Source: Litoditis marina
Taxonomy: Eukaryota > Nematoda > Chromadorea > Rhabditida > Rhabditidae
DNA length: 64,000 nt
Assembly: GCA_964036275.1 (NCBI GenBank)
Contig: OZ038436.1
Span: 8,671,864 to 8,735,863 of the forward strand
Direction: 5' to 3'
Of this stretch, positions 49,381-61,294 are shown one piece after another (position 1 is the stretch's first letter; each line of letters starts with the position of its first letter). Position numbers and translations under genes: made by a program. The notes under the pieces were generated by a model that saw only the letters and a list, made by a program, of their open reading frames with translations, was not told the DNA's origin and ran no database searches.

Positions 49381-51191
49381 CTAGCCGGTCCCGCGGCTGA
49401 CGCCGCGGGCCCCGCTAGCTGGGGGGATGACCCCCCAGACCCCCCTTTTTAGTCATGTTGAAAATTGTTATGGTCGTAACATTTTTACAGTTACTTAAAC
49501 GTTTTTAAAGTATGCATATGTTAAGATTTTTCAGTTTTACAAACTTCCATAACTAATCAATAAATCGATATTATCGATTTTTGTCAATTGAAGGTCATGT
49601 TCATTTTTTGTGTTATGTTCACCAGTCAAGTTTCATGACAATCGGCTCAGTCGTTCTCGAATGGTGAGAAGCAGAAAATTTCAGGGGTCACATAAAAACT
49701 CTCATAAAAAATCGATAAATCAATATCAGCCATTTTAAAAAATATGGTATTCTTAGAATTTCAAGAGGTACACATGGTGGCAGTTTCAGGCTAATTTAGC
49801 TTCTCACCGAACGAAGGTACAAGGAAATGTATGATTTGCTGATGACGTCATCAACCGAAAAATGAAAATTTTCAAAAAAAATATACGTGTCTGAATCAAT
49901 GGTAATATTAAACCTCTGAAAGTAGTGTTATCAGGAAAAATAAATCTGACAGATATAATTTTCAGACTCTCGAGTTTTTGAACGTTTTAAAAACAAAATC
50001 ATAACTTTACAACTAATCGATAAGTCGATATTATCGAAAAATTCTGAATTGAAAGTCATGTTTATTTCTTGTGATATGCACGATTTGTGAGTTTCACCAC
50101 AATTGGATAAGCTGTTCTCAGATGAAGAATAGCAGGAATTTTTGGGTTTTAAATACAACACTTCATAAAAAATCGATAAATCAATATTATGAGAATTCCT
50201 GAAAAAGACATCCTTAGATTTTGAAGTAGTATACGTGGTGAGAGTTTTGAGATCATCCGGTCAAATTTTTTCTCGGAGACAGGGGGTTCCAATCGATTTC
50301 GGCTAAAGTCAACTTCGCAGTAGATCAATATATCGATTTTTTGTGATCATCTAGTTTGTTTCCCATCCGAGTCGTTTTGATGTTAGAAAGCACTAAGACC
50401 ACGGTCGCTTGGCTGGCCAGATACATCTGCATGAAATCTGAGTAGGGGTCATGAAAAATGCTCTAAAATGGCTTAAAATCAAAATCTCAAAAATCGCCTC
50501 TGTGTAAACTTTTATTTTGTTCCATAGTATATTTTACTGAATTATGGTAGCCATCGAGCGAGTTCTAAAAATTCACAACCGACTTTTTCGATTTTGATCC
50601 TTCTCATAACTAATCAATAAATCGATATTACCATTTTTTCACAATTAGGAGTCATATTTATTTGATGTGTACTGCATACCACTCGAGTTTCACGCCGATT
50701 GGATCAGTCGTTCTCGAATTATGAGAAAGCAAAATATGTATTTCTCACATACAAACTGTTATAAAAAATCGAGAAATGAGTATCAGAAGTTTTTACTATG
50801 GCATTTCCTTCTTCACAGTTTACCACGCATATGGTACGAATTTGGAGTCTGAATTCTTAAATTTTGCCGTCACATTTCCCATTTTGGACCAATCTCAGAA
50901 CAGATCAATAAGTCGATATATCAATTTTTTGTAACCATCAGCATTATTGGCCGATCAGATAATGATAGTACTCTGAATAGCCAAGTTAAAGGACGCACGG
51001 TTCACAAGTTACAGGCAAAAGAAATTTTTCAGAGCTAACTTTGTGAAGGTCTAAAAAAATTGTAAGGCCCTAACTCAAAAATCGTACGGGGGCGCTCGCA
51101 TTTATTTTCTATAAAGTATGCACTGTTAAAGTTAGGGAATAATCGGAACAACTTTTTGTCACATTTAGCATCTGTAATATAAGGAGGGTGA
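49381..51191 (-). mobile_element. Non-autonomous Helitron M1, outermost 3' end of the - strand block
   Basis: Read on the - strand: 5' TCACCCTCCTTATATTACAG (from 51191), 3' stem-loop and CTAG (49384-49381), then the satellite (TACATAAC). It has the same module boxes as E2-E8. Its 5' part (50328-51163) is duplicated at 53242-54077. It follows M2 with one extra T between CTAG and TCACC. Confidence 0.87.
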
Positions 51192-51192
51192 A

Positions 51193-52228
51193 CTAGTGGG
51201 TCCCGCGGCTGACGCCGCGGGCCCCGCTAGCTGGGGGTGCCCCCCAGACCCCCGCGTCTTTGTTATGTTTAGAATTGTTATGGTCGTAACATTTCTACAG
51301 TTACTTTAACGTTTTGAAATTACGAAAATGTTCAGATTTTTCAGTTATACAAATGTCGATAACTAATCAATAAATCGATATTATCGATTTTTGTCAATTG
51401 AAAGTCCTATCTATTTTGTATGTCAAACGCGGTGGTCAAATTACAGAACGATCGGTTCATTAGTTACCTCAGGACATAAATTGAATTTTCAGGAAATTTC
51501 ATAAATTTGGACGTTAAAAATCAATAAATCAATTTCAACAATTTTTACTCAGGTTTATTGTTTGAAACATGTAGTCACATACGTGGACGTAGTTTGAGAC
51601 AAATCGGTGATGGTCACCGTTCGGTTTTCCCTTTTTGACATTTCTTAAGCGGGTCGATAAATCGATATATTGATTATTTTGATAGTATCATGTTGAAGGG
51701 CCTGTTAAGTTAGATTGTTGGTACCAATTAGGTAGCATTCCATCGAGCCGTTGGCTTACAATGACGGAAAGAATTTTTCATGAATTTCATAAAATTGACC
51801 ATTAAAAATCGATAAATCAATTTGGTCAACTCGCACTACAGGTGGTTGGTCAGGACACGTACCCACTTACGTGGATGAAGTTTGGGACAAATCGGTGATG
51901 GTCACCGTTCGGTTTTCCCTTTTTGACATTTTTGTAACGGATCGATAAATCGATATATTGATTTTTTAAGGTAACCATAATGAAGGGCCTCGAGAGTTAA
52001 ATGGTTGTTACCAGTTAGGTAGCAATTCATCAAACCGTTAGCTCACAGTAACAGAAAGAAATTTACATGAATTTCATAAAATAAGTTCTAAAAAAATTGT
52101 AAGGCCCTAACTCAAAAATCGTACGGGGGCGATCGCATTAGATTACTGTCCAGTATGCATGGTTGAAATTACGGACTAATCGTAAGAACTTTTTGGCAGA
52201 CAATTAATGTGTGGTATAGGTGTGGTGA
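51193..52228 (-). mobile_element. Non-autonomous Helitron M2
   Basis: A 1,036-bp element on the - strand, 5' TCACCACACCTATACCACAC, 3' stem-loop ending ACCCACTAG. Its 5' end is the closest of the short elements to that of the large Helitron and the 1,179-bp units, and the interior shares segments with those units (for example AATCGGTGATGGTCACCG near 51600 and 51890). Confidence 0.87.
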
Positions 52229-53242
52229 CTAGCCGGTCCCGCGGCTGACGCCGCGGGCCCCGCTAGTTGGGGGGTGCCCCCCCAAGCCCCCCACGGTTTT
52301 GTCATGTTTAACTGAGTTTAATGTACGTTATTTCATCATTTGAGCAGTTTTGAAATTTTCTCGTTGCGCCGTACATAGTACGGGTTGGTATCTTGAATTA
52401 TGAATTTCTCAAAAACTACTCGATGAACATCTCCAATTTTTTGCATATTGATTCAGTCAAGTATACCGTTGAACATGACAAAGTTTCAGACGTATCGAAC
52501 TTTTTTGAAAAGTTTTGGGTCAATTTTCAAAGTACCATAACTTTCGAAAAATCGATAATATCGATTAAATTTATTTAAAATCTTATTTGTCTTGTTGTAC
52601 ACTGTTCATACATGTATGTTTGATTAGAATTGGTTCAGCCGTTTTCACGTAACAGAAACGTGATTTTCATTTTTCGTTCACTGAAAGGATCATTGCACGG
52701 CGCAAACACAATTTGAGAAAAATCGCCTCGGTGAAAAATCTTATTTTAGTTAGACAAATACATGGTTGAAATTTGGTGCAAATCTAATGAGTTTGAAAAT
52801 TTTTACACTGTTTTTGGCAACTTTCCAACTAATCGATAAATCGATATATCGATTTTATTTTATCACCATCTTGGACTGTCGCTCAAGTGAGTCACGGATA
52901 CTGAACTACGTGACCTGACACTGCCTCATTGGCGCACAGCAGCATGAGCTTGAGATTTATTTTTCGTAAAAAATGCTATAAAAAACTTTAAACGCAAAAG
53001 AAAAAAAAGTATACCTCTCAAAAACCTTAAAGTAGTCTCTAGTTTATGCTGACGGAGTTTGGGGTCTGAAATCGCAAAATTTCATTTTTCTATTTTAGAT
53101 CATTAAAAATCAATAAATCGATTTGAACAAAAAGTGCACAGGTCAAATCGAATTGAATTGGATTTCCTGTCTACACTATCAGTTATGGACAATTTGAAAC
53201 GGTTTGAAAACCCTCTTACCTACTGTAGTATAGTATAGGTGA
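52229..53242 (-). mobile_element. Non-autonomous Helitron M3
   Basis: A 1,014-bp element on the - strand. 5' TCACCTATACTATACTACAG, preceded by A (A|TC), 3' stem-loop ACCGGCTAG. The interior combines pieces also found in E2/E5 (the CTCATGCTGCTGTGCGCC part) and E4 (the CCGTACTATGTACGGCGC part), so it is mosaic. Confidence 0.85.
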
Positions 53243-54077
53243 TATATCGATTTTTTGTGATCATCTAGTTTGTTTCCCATCCGAGTCGTTTTGATGTTAG
53301 AAAGCACTAAGATCACGGTCGCTTGGCTGGCCAGATACATCTGCATGAAATCTGAGTAGGGGTCATGAAAAATGCTCTAAAATGGCTTAAAATCAAAATC
53401 TCAAAAATCGCCTCTGTGTAAACTTTTATTTTGTTCCATAGTATATTTTACTGAATTATGGTAGCCATCGAGCGAGTTCTAAAAATTCACAACCGACTTT
53501 TTCGATTTTGATCCTTCTCATAACTAATCAATAAATCGATATTACCATTTTTTCACAATTAGGAGTCATATTTATTTGATGTGTACTGCATACCACTCGA
53601 GTTTCACGCCGATTGGATCAGTCGTTCTCGAATTATGAGAAAGCAAAATATGTATTTCTCACATACAAACTGTTATAAAAAATCGAGAAATGAGTATCAG
53701 AAGTTTTTACTATGGCATTTCCTTCTTCACAGTTTACCACGCATATGGTACGAATTTGGAGTCTGAATTCTTAAATTTTGCCGTCACATTTCCCATTTTG
53801 GACCAATCTCAGAACAGATCAATAAGTCGATATATCAATTTTTTGTAACCATCAGCATTATTGGCCGATCAGATAATGATAGTACTCTGAATAGCCAAGT
53901 TAAAGGACGCACGGTTCACAAGTTACAGGCAAAAGAAATTTTTCAGAGCTAACTTTGTGAAGGTCTAAAAAAATTGTAAGGCCCTAACTCAAAAATCGTA
54001 CGGGGGCGCTCGCATTTATTTTCTATAAAGTATGCACTGTTAAAGTTAGGGAATAATCGGAACAACTTTTTGTCACA
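53242..54077 (-). repeat. 836-bp duplicate of M1's 5' portion
   Basis: Matches 50328-51163 with an offset of 2,914 bp and almost no change (one C/T difference noted near 53312). One border is M3's 5' end; the other is M4's broken hairpin. The 61-codon frame in both copies is not supported as a gene. Confidence 0.9.
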
Positions 54078-55701
54078 CGCCGCGGGCCCCGCTAGCTGGG
54101 GGTGCCCCCCAGACCCCCGCGTCTTTGTCATGTTCAAAATTGTTATGGTCGTAACATTTCTACAGTTATTTTAACGTTTTTGAAGTATACATATGTTGAG
54201 ATTTTTCAGTTTTACAAATCTCCATAACTAATCAATAAATCGATATTATCGATTTTTGTTAATTGAAAGTCCTATTTATTTATCAAGTATGATCTACGGC
54301 TCAAGTTTGATCTGAATTCATTCAGCCGTTATGTCAGGACAGAATACACGAAAATCAGTTTTTTACATAAAATGATCAATAAAATGCATGAACTTGAATC
54401 AAAACAATATTCCTTCAGGCATGTGACAGAGTAGTTGTTAACATGTGAACTTTGTGAATTTGGGAGCAATTGGTTTAGTTTGAATTTTCACTTGTCCGTT
54501 TGGGCACCTCTCTAACTAATCGATAATGCAATTTATTGATTTTTTGTTTACATCATATAGAAGACAATACTTAGTTTTGGAACTTACATGACTTGTACAA
54601 AACCACGTACACGTATACGGTCACAGTAGCTCGGGAAAAAAATGAACATTTTCATAGAACAATCGATAACTTGCGATAAAATCGATATCTCAGAAATCGC
54701 CTCGATGAAAACTTTTATTTTGTCTAGTAGTATATTTCACTCGAATATGGTAGCAACCGCGTTAGTTTGAAAATTTCATAACCGACTTTCATGTTTTTGA
54801 TACCTCTCATAACTAATCAATAAATCGATATTATCGATTTTTTTTCAATTGAAACTCATATTCATTTTAGATGTTATGCATACTCTATGAGTTTCATCGC
54901 AATTGGATCATTCATTCATGAATGACGAAAAACGGAATTTTCCTGGGGTGACATAACGACTCTCATAAAAAATCGATAAATCAATATTAGAAGTTTTCCA
55001 TGTAATTACTTCCTTATAATCCCTAGTTGTACACGTGATAGAAGTTTCAGAGAGATCGGAGCCAAAAATACCTCCGCTGAACCCCCTATAACCGAAATTT
55101 CGCAAAAGTCAACTTTGCGGTAGATCAATATATCGATTTTTCGTAACCATCAACTATATTTCCCATCTGAGTTATGCTGATGATAGAAAGCACGTAGGCC
55201 CTAGTTGCATGGCTGGCAAGTTACAGCTGTAAGAAATTTTAAGAAAATTTTAAAAACCGTCATAAAAAATCAATAGATCAAAAGATCGGAAAACAAAAAA
55301 TAAACTTTTCTTAGAATTGAAAGAGGTGTACATGGTAACAGTTTCGGACGAATCGGAGCCAAAAATACCCCTACTGAACCCCCTATAACCGAAATTTCGC
55401 TAAAGTCAACTTCGCCGTAGATCAATATATCGATTTTTTGTTGTCATCAACTTTGTTTCCCATCCGAGTTGTATTCATGCTAGAAAGCACTAAGGTCACG
55501 GTCGCATGGCTGGCAAGTTACAGCTACGTGAAATCTGAGTAGGGTCCATAAAAAAGATCATTAAAAATCAATAAATCAAAAGCAGCACTAATTAGCGACG
55601 AAATTTACTTAGAAGGCTTGGAGGTATACGTACATAGTAATGACGAACTGAAAGGTTGAGAAAAAAGGTTACCTAGTTTGAGTTTGGTATAGTATAGGTG
55701 A
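54078..55701 (-). mobile_element. Helitron M4 with broken 3' hairpin
   Basis: On the - strand: 5' TCACCTATACTATACCAAACTC-type end at 55701. The 3' end stops after the first arm, GGGCCCGCGGCG, and then the 836-bp duplicate begins; right arm and CTAG are missing. The interior has standard module boxes. Confidence 0.85.
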
Positions 55702-57046
55702 CTAGTGGGTCCCGCGGCTGACGCCGCGGGCCCCGCTAGCTGGGGGTGCCCCCCAGACCCCCGCGGCTTTGTCACGTCTGAAATTGTTATGGTCGTAACA
55801 TTTCTACAGTTACTTTGATGTCTTTGAAAGTTGTACATGTTGAGATTTTTCAGTTTTACAAATTTCCATAACTAATCAATAAATCGATATTATCGATTTT
55901 TGTTAATTAAAAGTCCTATTTATTTATCAAGTATGATCTACTGCTCAAGTTTGATCTGAATTGATCGGGCCGTTTTGTCAAGACAAAAATCACGAAAATA
56001 GGTTTTTTACGTAAAATAATCAATAAAATGCTTGAACTTAAATCAAAACAATATTCCTTCAGGCATGTGACAAAGTAGTTGTTACCATGTAAAATATGAA
56101 AATTTGGGAGCAATTGGTCCAGTTTGAATTTTCACTTTTCCGTTTTGGCACCTCTCTAACTAATCGATAATGCAATTTATCGATTTTTTGTTTACATCAT
56201 TTAGAAGACAATGTTGAGTTGTGCTACTTACACGACTTCTACAGCACTACGTTAACGTATGCGCTCACAGTAGTGCAGAGAAAAAACGAAGATTTTCATA
56301 AAACAATCGATAAAATGCGTAAAAATCAATATATCAAAAATCGCCACGGCGAAAACTCTTATTTTGTTTAGTAGTATATATCACTTGAATATGGTAGCCA
56401 CCGCATTAGTTTGAAAGTTTCACAACCGACTTTTGCGTTTTTGACACCTCTCACAACTAATCAATAAATCGATATTATCGATTTTTCACAATTGAAACTC
56501 ATATTTATTTCTTGTGTTATGCACCTCCTATAAGTTTCATCTGAATTGGTTAAGTCATTCATGCGTGGCGAAACACGGATTTTTTCAGGGGTGACATAAA
56601 AACTATCATAAAAAATCAATAGATCAAAAGATCGGAAAACAAAAAATAAACTTCTCTTAGAATTGAGAGAGGTATACATGGTAACAGTTTCAGACGAATC
56701 GGAGCCAAAAATACCCCTACTGAACCCCCTGTCTCCGAAATTTCGCTAAAGTCAACTTCGTGGTAGATCAAACTATCGATTTTTTGTTACCATCATCTTT
56801 GTTTCCCATCCGAGTTGTGTTCATGTTAGGAAGCACTAAGGTCACGGCCGCATGGCTGGCAAGTTACAGCTACGTGAAATCTGAGTAGGGTCCATAAAAA
56901 TGATCACCAAAAATCAATAGATCAAAAGCAAAACTTTTCCGCGACGAAAATTAATTAGAAGGCTTGGAGGTATACGTACATGTAATGACAAGCTGAAATG
57001 TTGAGAAAAAACGTGACATAGTTTGAGTTTGGTATAGTAGTGGTGA
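55702..57046 (-). mobile_element. Non-autonomous Helitron M5
   Basis: A 1,345-bp element on the - strand, 5' TCACCACTACTATACCAAAC, 3' stem-loop ending ACCCACTAG, directly joined to M4's 5' end. Same kind of interior as M4-M7; no coding capacity seen. Confidence 0.87.
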
Positions 57047-58729
57047 CTAGCCGGCCACGCGGCTGACGCCGCGCGTCCGCTAGCTGGGGGTGCCCCCCAG
57101 ACCCCCGCGGCTTTGTCATGTTTGAAATTGTTATGTTTGTAACATTTTTACAGTTACTTTGATGTCTTTGAAAGTTGTACATGTTGAGATTTTTCAGTTT
57201 TACAAATTTTCATAACTAATCGATAAATCGATATTATCGATTTTTGTCAATTGAAAGTCCCATTTATTTATCAAATATGATCTATTGCTGAAGTTTGATC
57301 CAAATCCATCAAGCCGTTTTGTCAGTACATAATCCTCCAAAATAGGTTTTTCACATAAAATAATCAATAAAATGCTTCAAACGTAAATAGAACTTAAATC
57401 CTTGTGAGACTTGACGTAATCGTCTATAGCAAGTGTCATGTGAAAATTAGGGAGGAATTGGTGTAGTTTGAATTTTCACTTTTCCATTTAGTCAACTCTC
57501 TAACTAATCGATAAGTCGATATTATTGATTTTGTCCAATTGAAAGTCATATTCATTTGTTGAGTCAAGCATACTACACGAGTTTCACGACAATTGATTGA
57601 GTCCCCCGTGAATGGTGGACAGCGAAAAATTTTGGGGTCAAGATAAAAACCTTTGTAAAAAATCGATAAATCAATATCACGGAAATTCCTCCAAAAGACA
57701 TCCTTAGATTTTGAAGTAGTATACATGGTGGGAGTTTTGAGCCGATCGGGCCAAATTTTTTCTCGGAGACAGGGGGTTCATATCGATTTCGCCTAAAGTC
57801 AACTTCGCGGTAGATCATATTATCGATTTTTGGTTACCATCATCTTTGTTTCCCATCCGAGTTGTATTCATGTTAGGAAGCACTAAGGTCACGGCCGCAT
57901 GGCCGGCAAGTTACAGCTACATGAAATCTGAGTAGGGTTCATAAAACACTCGATAAATTGCGTTAAAATCGAGAAGTCGAAAATCACCACGATGAAAAGT
58001 CTTATTTTGTTCAGTAGTATTCATTTCCAGAATATGATAGCAATTGAGTCGTTTTGAAAATTTCAGAACCGACTTTTCCATTTTTAACAACTCTCATAAC
58101 TAATCAATAAATCGATATTATCGATTTTTTTCAATTGAAAGTCATATTCATTTGTTGAGTCAAGCACATTCCACAAGTTTCATGACAATTGGTTGAGTCC
58201 TTCGTGAATGGTGAACCATGAAAAAATTTTGGGTCAAAATAAAAACCATTGTAAAAAATCGATAAATCAATATCACGGAAATTCCTTCAAAAGACATCCT
58301 TAGATTTTGATGTAGTATACGTGGTAGGAGTTTTGAGCCGATAGAGCCAAATTTTTTCTCGGAGACAGGGGGTTCATATCGATTTCGGCTAAAGTCAACT
58401 TTGCGGTAGATCAAATTATCGATTTTTTGTTGTCATCATCTTTGTTTCCCATCCGAGTTGTATTCATATTAGAAAGCACTAAGGTCACGGCCGCATGGCT
58501 GGCAAGTTACAGCTATGTGAAATCTGAGTAGGGTCCATAAAAATGATCATTAAAAATCAATAGATCAAAAGCAAAACTTTTCCGCGACGAAAATTACTTA
58601 GAACACTTGAAGGTATACGTACATGTAATGACGAGTTGAAATGTTGAGAAAAAACGTTAGGGACTTTGAGTTAGGTATAGTATTTGAGAAAAAACGTTAG
58701 GGACTTTGAGTTAGGTATAGTATAGGTGA
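57047..58729 (-). mobile_element. Non-autonomous Helitron M6
   Basis: A 1,683-bp element on the - strand, 5' TCACCTATACTATACCTAAC. The 3' stem is a variant (CGCGCGGC with GCCGCGTG, one G-T wobble) ending GGCCGGCTAG. Near its 5' end a ~40-bp segment is tandemly duplicated (58643-58724). The part 58136-58729 is copied at 62333-62926. Confidence 0.87.
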
Positions 58730-60352
58730 CAGCCGCGGGCCCCGCTAGCTGGGGGTGCCCCCCAGACCCCCGCGGCTTTGTCATGTTCAAAATTGTTATG
58801 GTCGTAACATTTCTACAGTTACTTTAACGTTTTTAAAGTATGCATATGTTAAGATTTTTCAGTTGTACAAGTTTTCATAACTAATCAATAAATCGATATT
58901 ATCGATTTTTGTTAATTGAAAGTCTTATTCATTTATCAAATATGATCTACTGCTGGAGTTTGATTCGAATCCATCGAGCCGTTTTGTCAGGACAAAAATC
59001 ACGAAAATGGGTTTTTTACGTAAAATAATCAATAAAATGCTTGAACTTGAATCAAAACAATATTCCTTCAGGCATGTAACGGAGTAGTTGTTAACATGTA
59101 AAATATGAAAATTTGAGCACAATTGCTCCAGTTTGAATTTTCACTTTTCCGTGTGGGCACCTCTCTAACTAATCGATAATGCAATTTATTGATTTTTTGT
59201 TTACATTATATAGAAGACAACAATGAGTTGTGCCACTCACACAATTTCCACAACACTACGTTAACGGGTGCGCTTACAGTATTGTAGAGAAGAAACGGAG
59301 ATTTTCATAAAACAATCGATAAAACGCATAAAAATCAATATATCGAAAATCGCTACATTGGAAAGTCTTATTTTGTTTAGTAGTATATTTCACTCGAATA
59401 TGGTAGCAACCGCGTTAGTTTGAAAATTTCACAACTGACTTTTGCGTTTTTGACACGTCTCACAACTAATCAATAAATCAATATTATCGATTTTCTCTAA
59501 TTGAAACTCATATTTATTTCTTGTGTTATGCACCCTCCATAAATTTTATCTGAATTGGTTCAGTCATTCATGAATGACGAAAAACGAAATTTTTCTGGGG
59601 TGACATAACGACTCTCACAAAAAATCGATAAATCAATATTAGAAGTTTTCCTTGAAAATGCTCTTTTATAATTCTTAGTTGTACACATGGTAGACGTTTC
59701 AGAGAGATCGGAGCCAAAAATACCTCTGCTGAACCCCCTATAACCGAAATTTTGCTAAAGTCAACTTTGTCGTAGATCAAGTTATCGATTTTTTGTGGTC
59801 ATCAACTACATTCCCCATCCGAGTTGTACTGATATTAGAAAGCATAAAGGCCACGGCCGCATGACTGGTAAGTTACAGCTGTGAGAAATTTTAAGAAAAT
59901 TTTAAAAACCGTCATAAAAAATCAATAAATCAATATCAAGAAATTTTATAAAAATGATTTTCTTAGAATTGTTAGTTGTATACATGGTAGCAATTGCAGA
60001 CGAATCGGAGCCAAAAATACCCCTGCTGAACCCCCTATAACCGAAATTTCGCTAAAGTCAACTTCGCCGTAGATCAATATATCGATTTTTTGTTGTCATA
60101 AACTTTGTTTCCCATCCGAGTTGTATTCATGTTAGAAAGCACTAAGGTCACGGTCGCATGGCTGGCAAGTTACAGCTACGTGAAATCTGAGTAGGGTCCA
60201 TAAAAAAGATCATTAAAAATCAATAAATCAAAAGCAGCACTAATTAGCGACGAAATTTACTTAGAAGGCTTGGAGGTATACGTACATGTAATGACGAGCT
60301 GAAATGTTGAGAAAAAACGTTAGGGACTTTGAGTTAGGTATAGTATAGGTGA
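58730..60352 (-). mobile_element. Helitron M7, outermost 5' end of the - strand block, broken hairpin
   Basis: A 1,623-bp element on the - strand. Its 5' end TCACCTATACTATACCTAAC is joined to the satellite as CCCTAA|TCACC. The 3' end breaks right after the first hairpin arm (GGGCCCGCGGCTG) and M6's TCACC follows. The region up to 59803 is copied at 62927-64000. Confidence 0.87.
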
Positions 60353-61294
60353 TTAGGGAGGTCGAATTTCAAAAAAAATATACAGCCTTTCTGTTGGTTC
60401 CATGAGTGTTTTACGGTTTTATGTTGTACAGGAAAAATAGAACGAGTCAATATAATTGAGTCATCTCATCAGAATCGAGCAAAAATGTAGGGAATTTGGT
60501 CAATTTTCAAACAGCTGTAACTTTGTTCTTTTTGAAGCTACAAACTTCTAGTTAGGAAATTCGGATTCCCCGTAATTTTGTGCGTAGCATGGTGTCCTCA
60601 GAATCAAAGTAGACAAATGGAGCGGTAATTTACACAAGTTAGAAGAAGGGCGAAAATCAGCTGACTTTCGAACTGTACATTGTCCTTAAACACAACTTGA
60701 TGTGGGTTACGTCCAGGCCTACTGCCTACTTACATTACTTCCAGAAACATAGCTGGTAGCGAGGTCTGAAGACAATAACTCGACAAAAGTGTGTCACGCT
60801 TTAGAGTTTACTATAGTTATGTATTAGGGAGGTCGAATTTCAAAAAAAATATACAGCCTTTCTGTTGGTTCCATGAGTGTTTTACGGTTTTATGTTGTAC
60901 AGGAAAAATAGAACGAGTCAATATAATTAAGTCATCTCATCAGAATCGAGCAAAAATGTAGGGAATTTGGTCAATTTTCAAACAGCTGTAACTTTGTTCT
61001 TTTTGAAGCTACAAACTTCTAGTTAGGAAATTCGGATTCCCCGTAATTTTGTGCGTAGCATGGTGTCCTCAGAATCAAAGTAGACGAATGGAGCGGTAAT
61101 TTACATAAGTTAGAAGAAGGGCGAAAATCAGCTGACTTTCGAACTGTACATTGTTTTTAAACACAACTTGATGTGGGTTACGTCCAGGCCTACTGCCTAC
61201 TTACATTACTTCCAGAAACATAGCTGGTAGCGAGGTCTGAAGACAATAACTCGACAAAAGTGTGTCACGCTTTAGAGTTTACTATAGTTATGTA
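60353..61294 (+). repeat. 475-bp satellite, two diverged 471-bp copies
   Basis: Units at 60353-60823 and 60824-61294, same strand as the main array. They lack one TGTA of the GTTATGTATGTATTAGGG site and carry roughly twenty substitutions each relative to the main array (by eye). The first begins TTAGGGAGG immediately after M7, completing the site left open at 49380. The second ends GTTATGTA directly at M8's CTAG. Confidence 0.92.

Noticed and set aside
52940..52975. Captured gene in the higher-GC segment shared by E2, E5 and M3
   Set aside because: The segment is short, has stops in nearby frames and no splice signals; shared ancestry of the elements explains it adequately.
30022..57182. Frames running through the G-rich block and hairpin (GPAASAAGP peptides)
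   Set aside because: They are translations of the Helitron 3' stem-loop; conservation follows RNA/DNA pairing, not protein.
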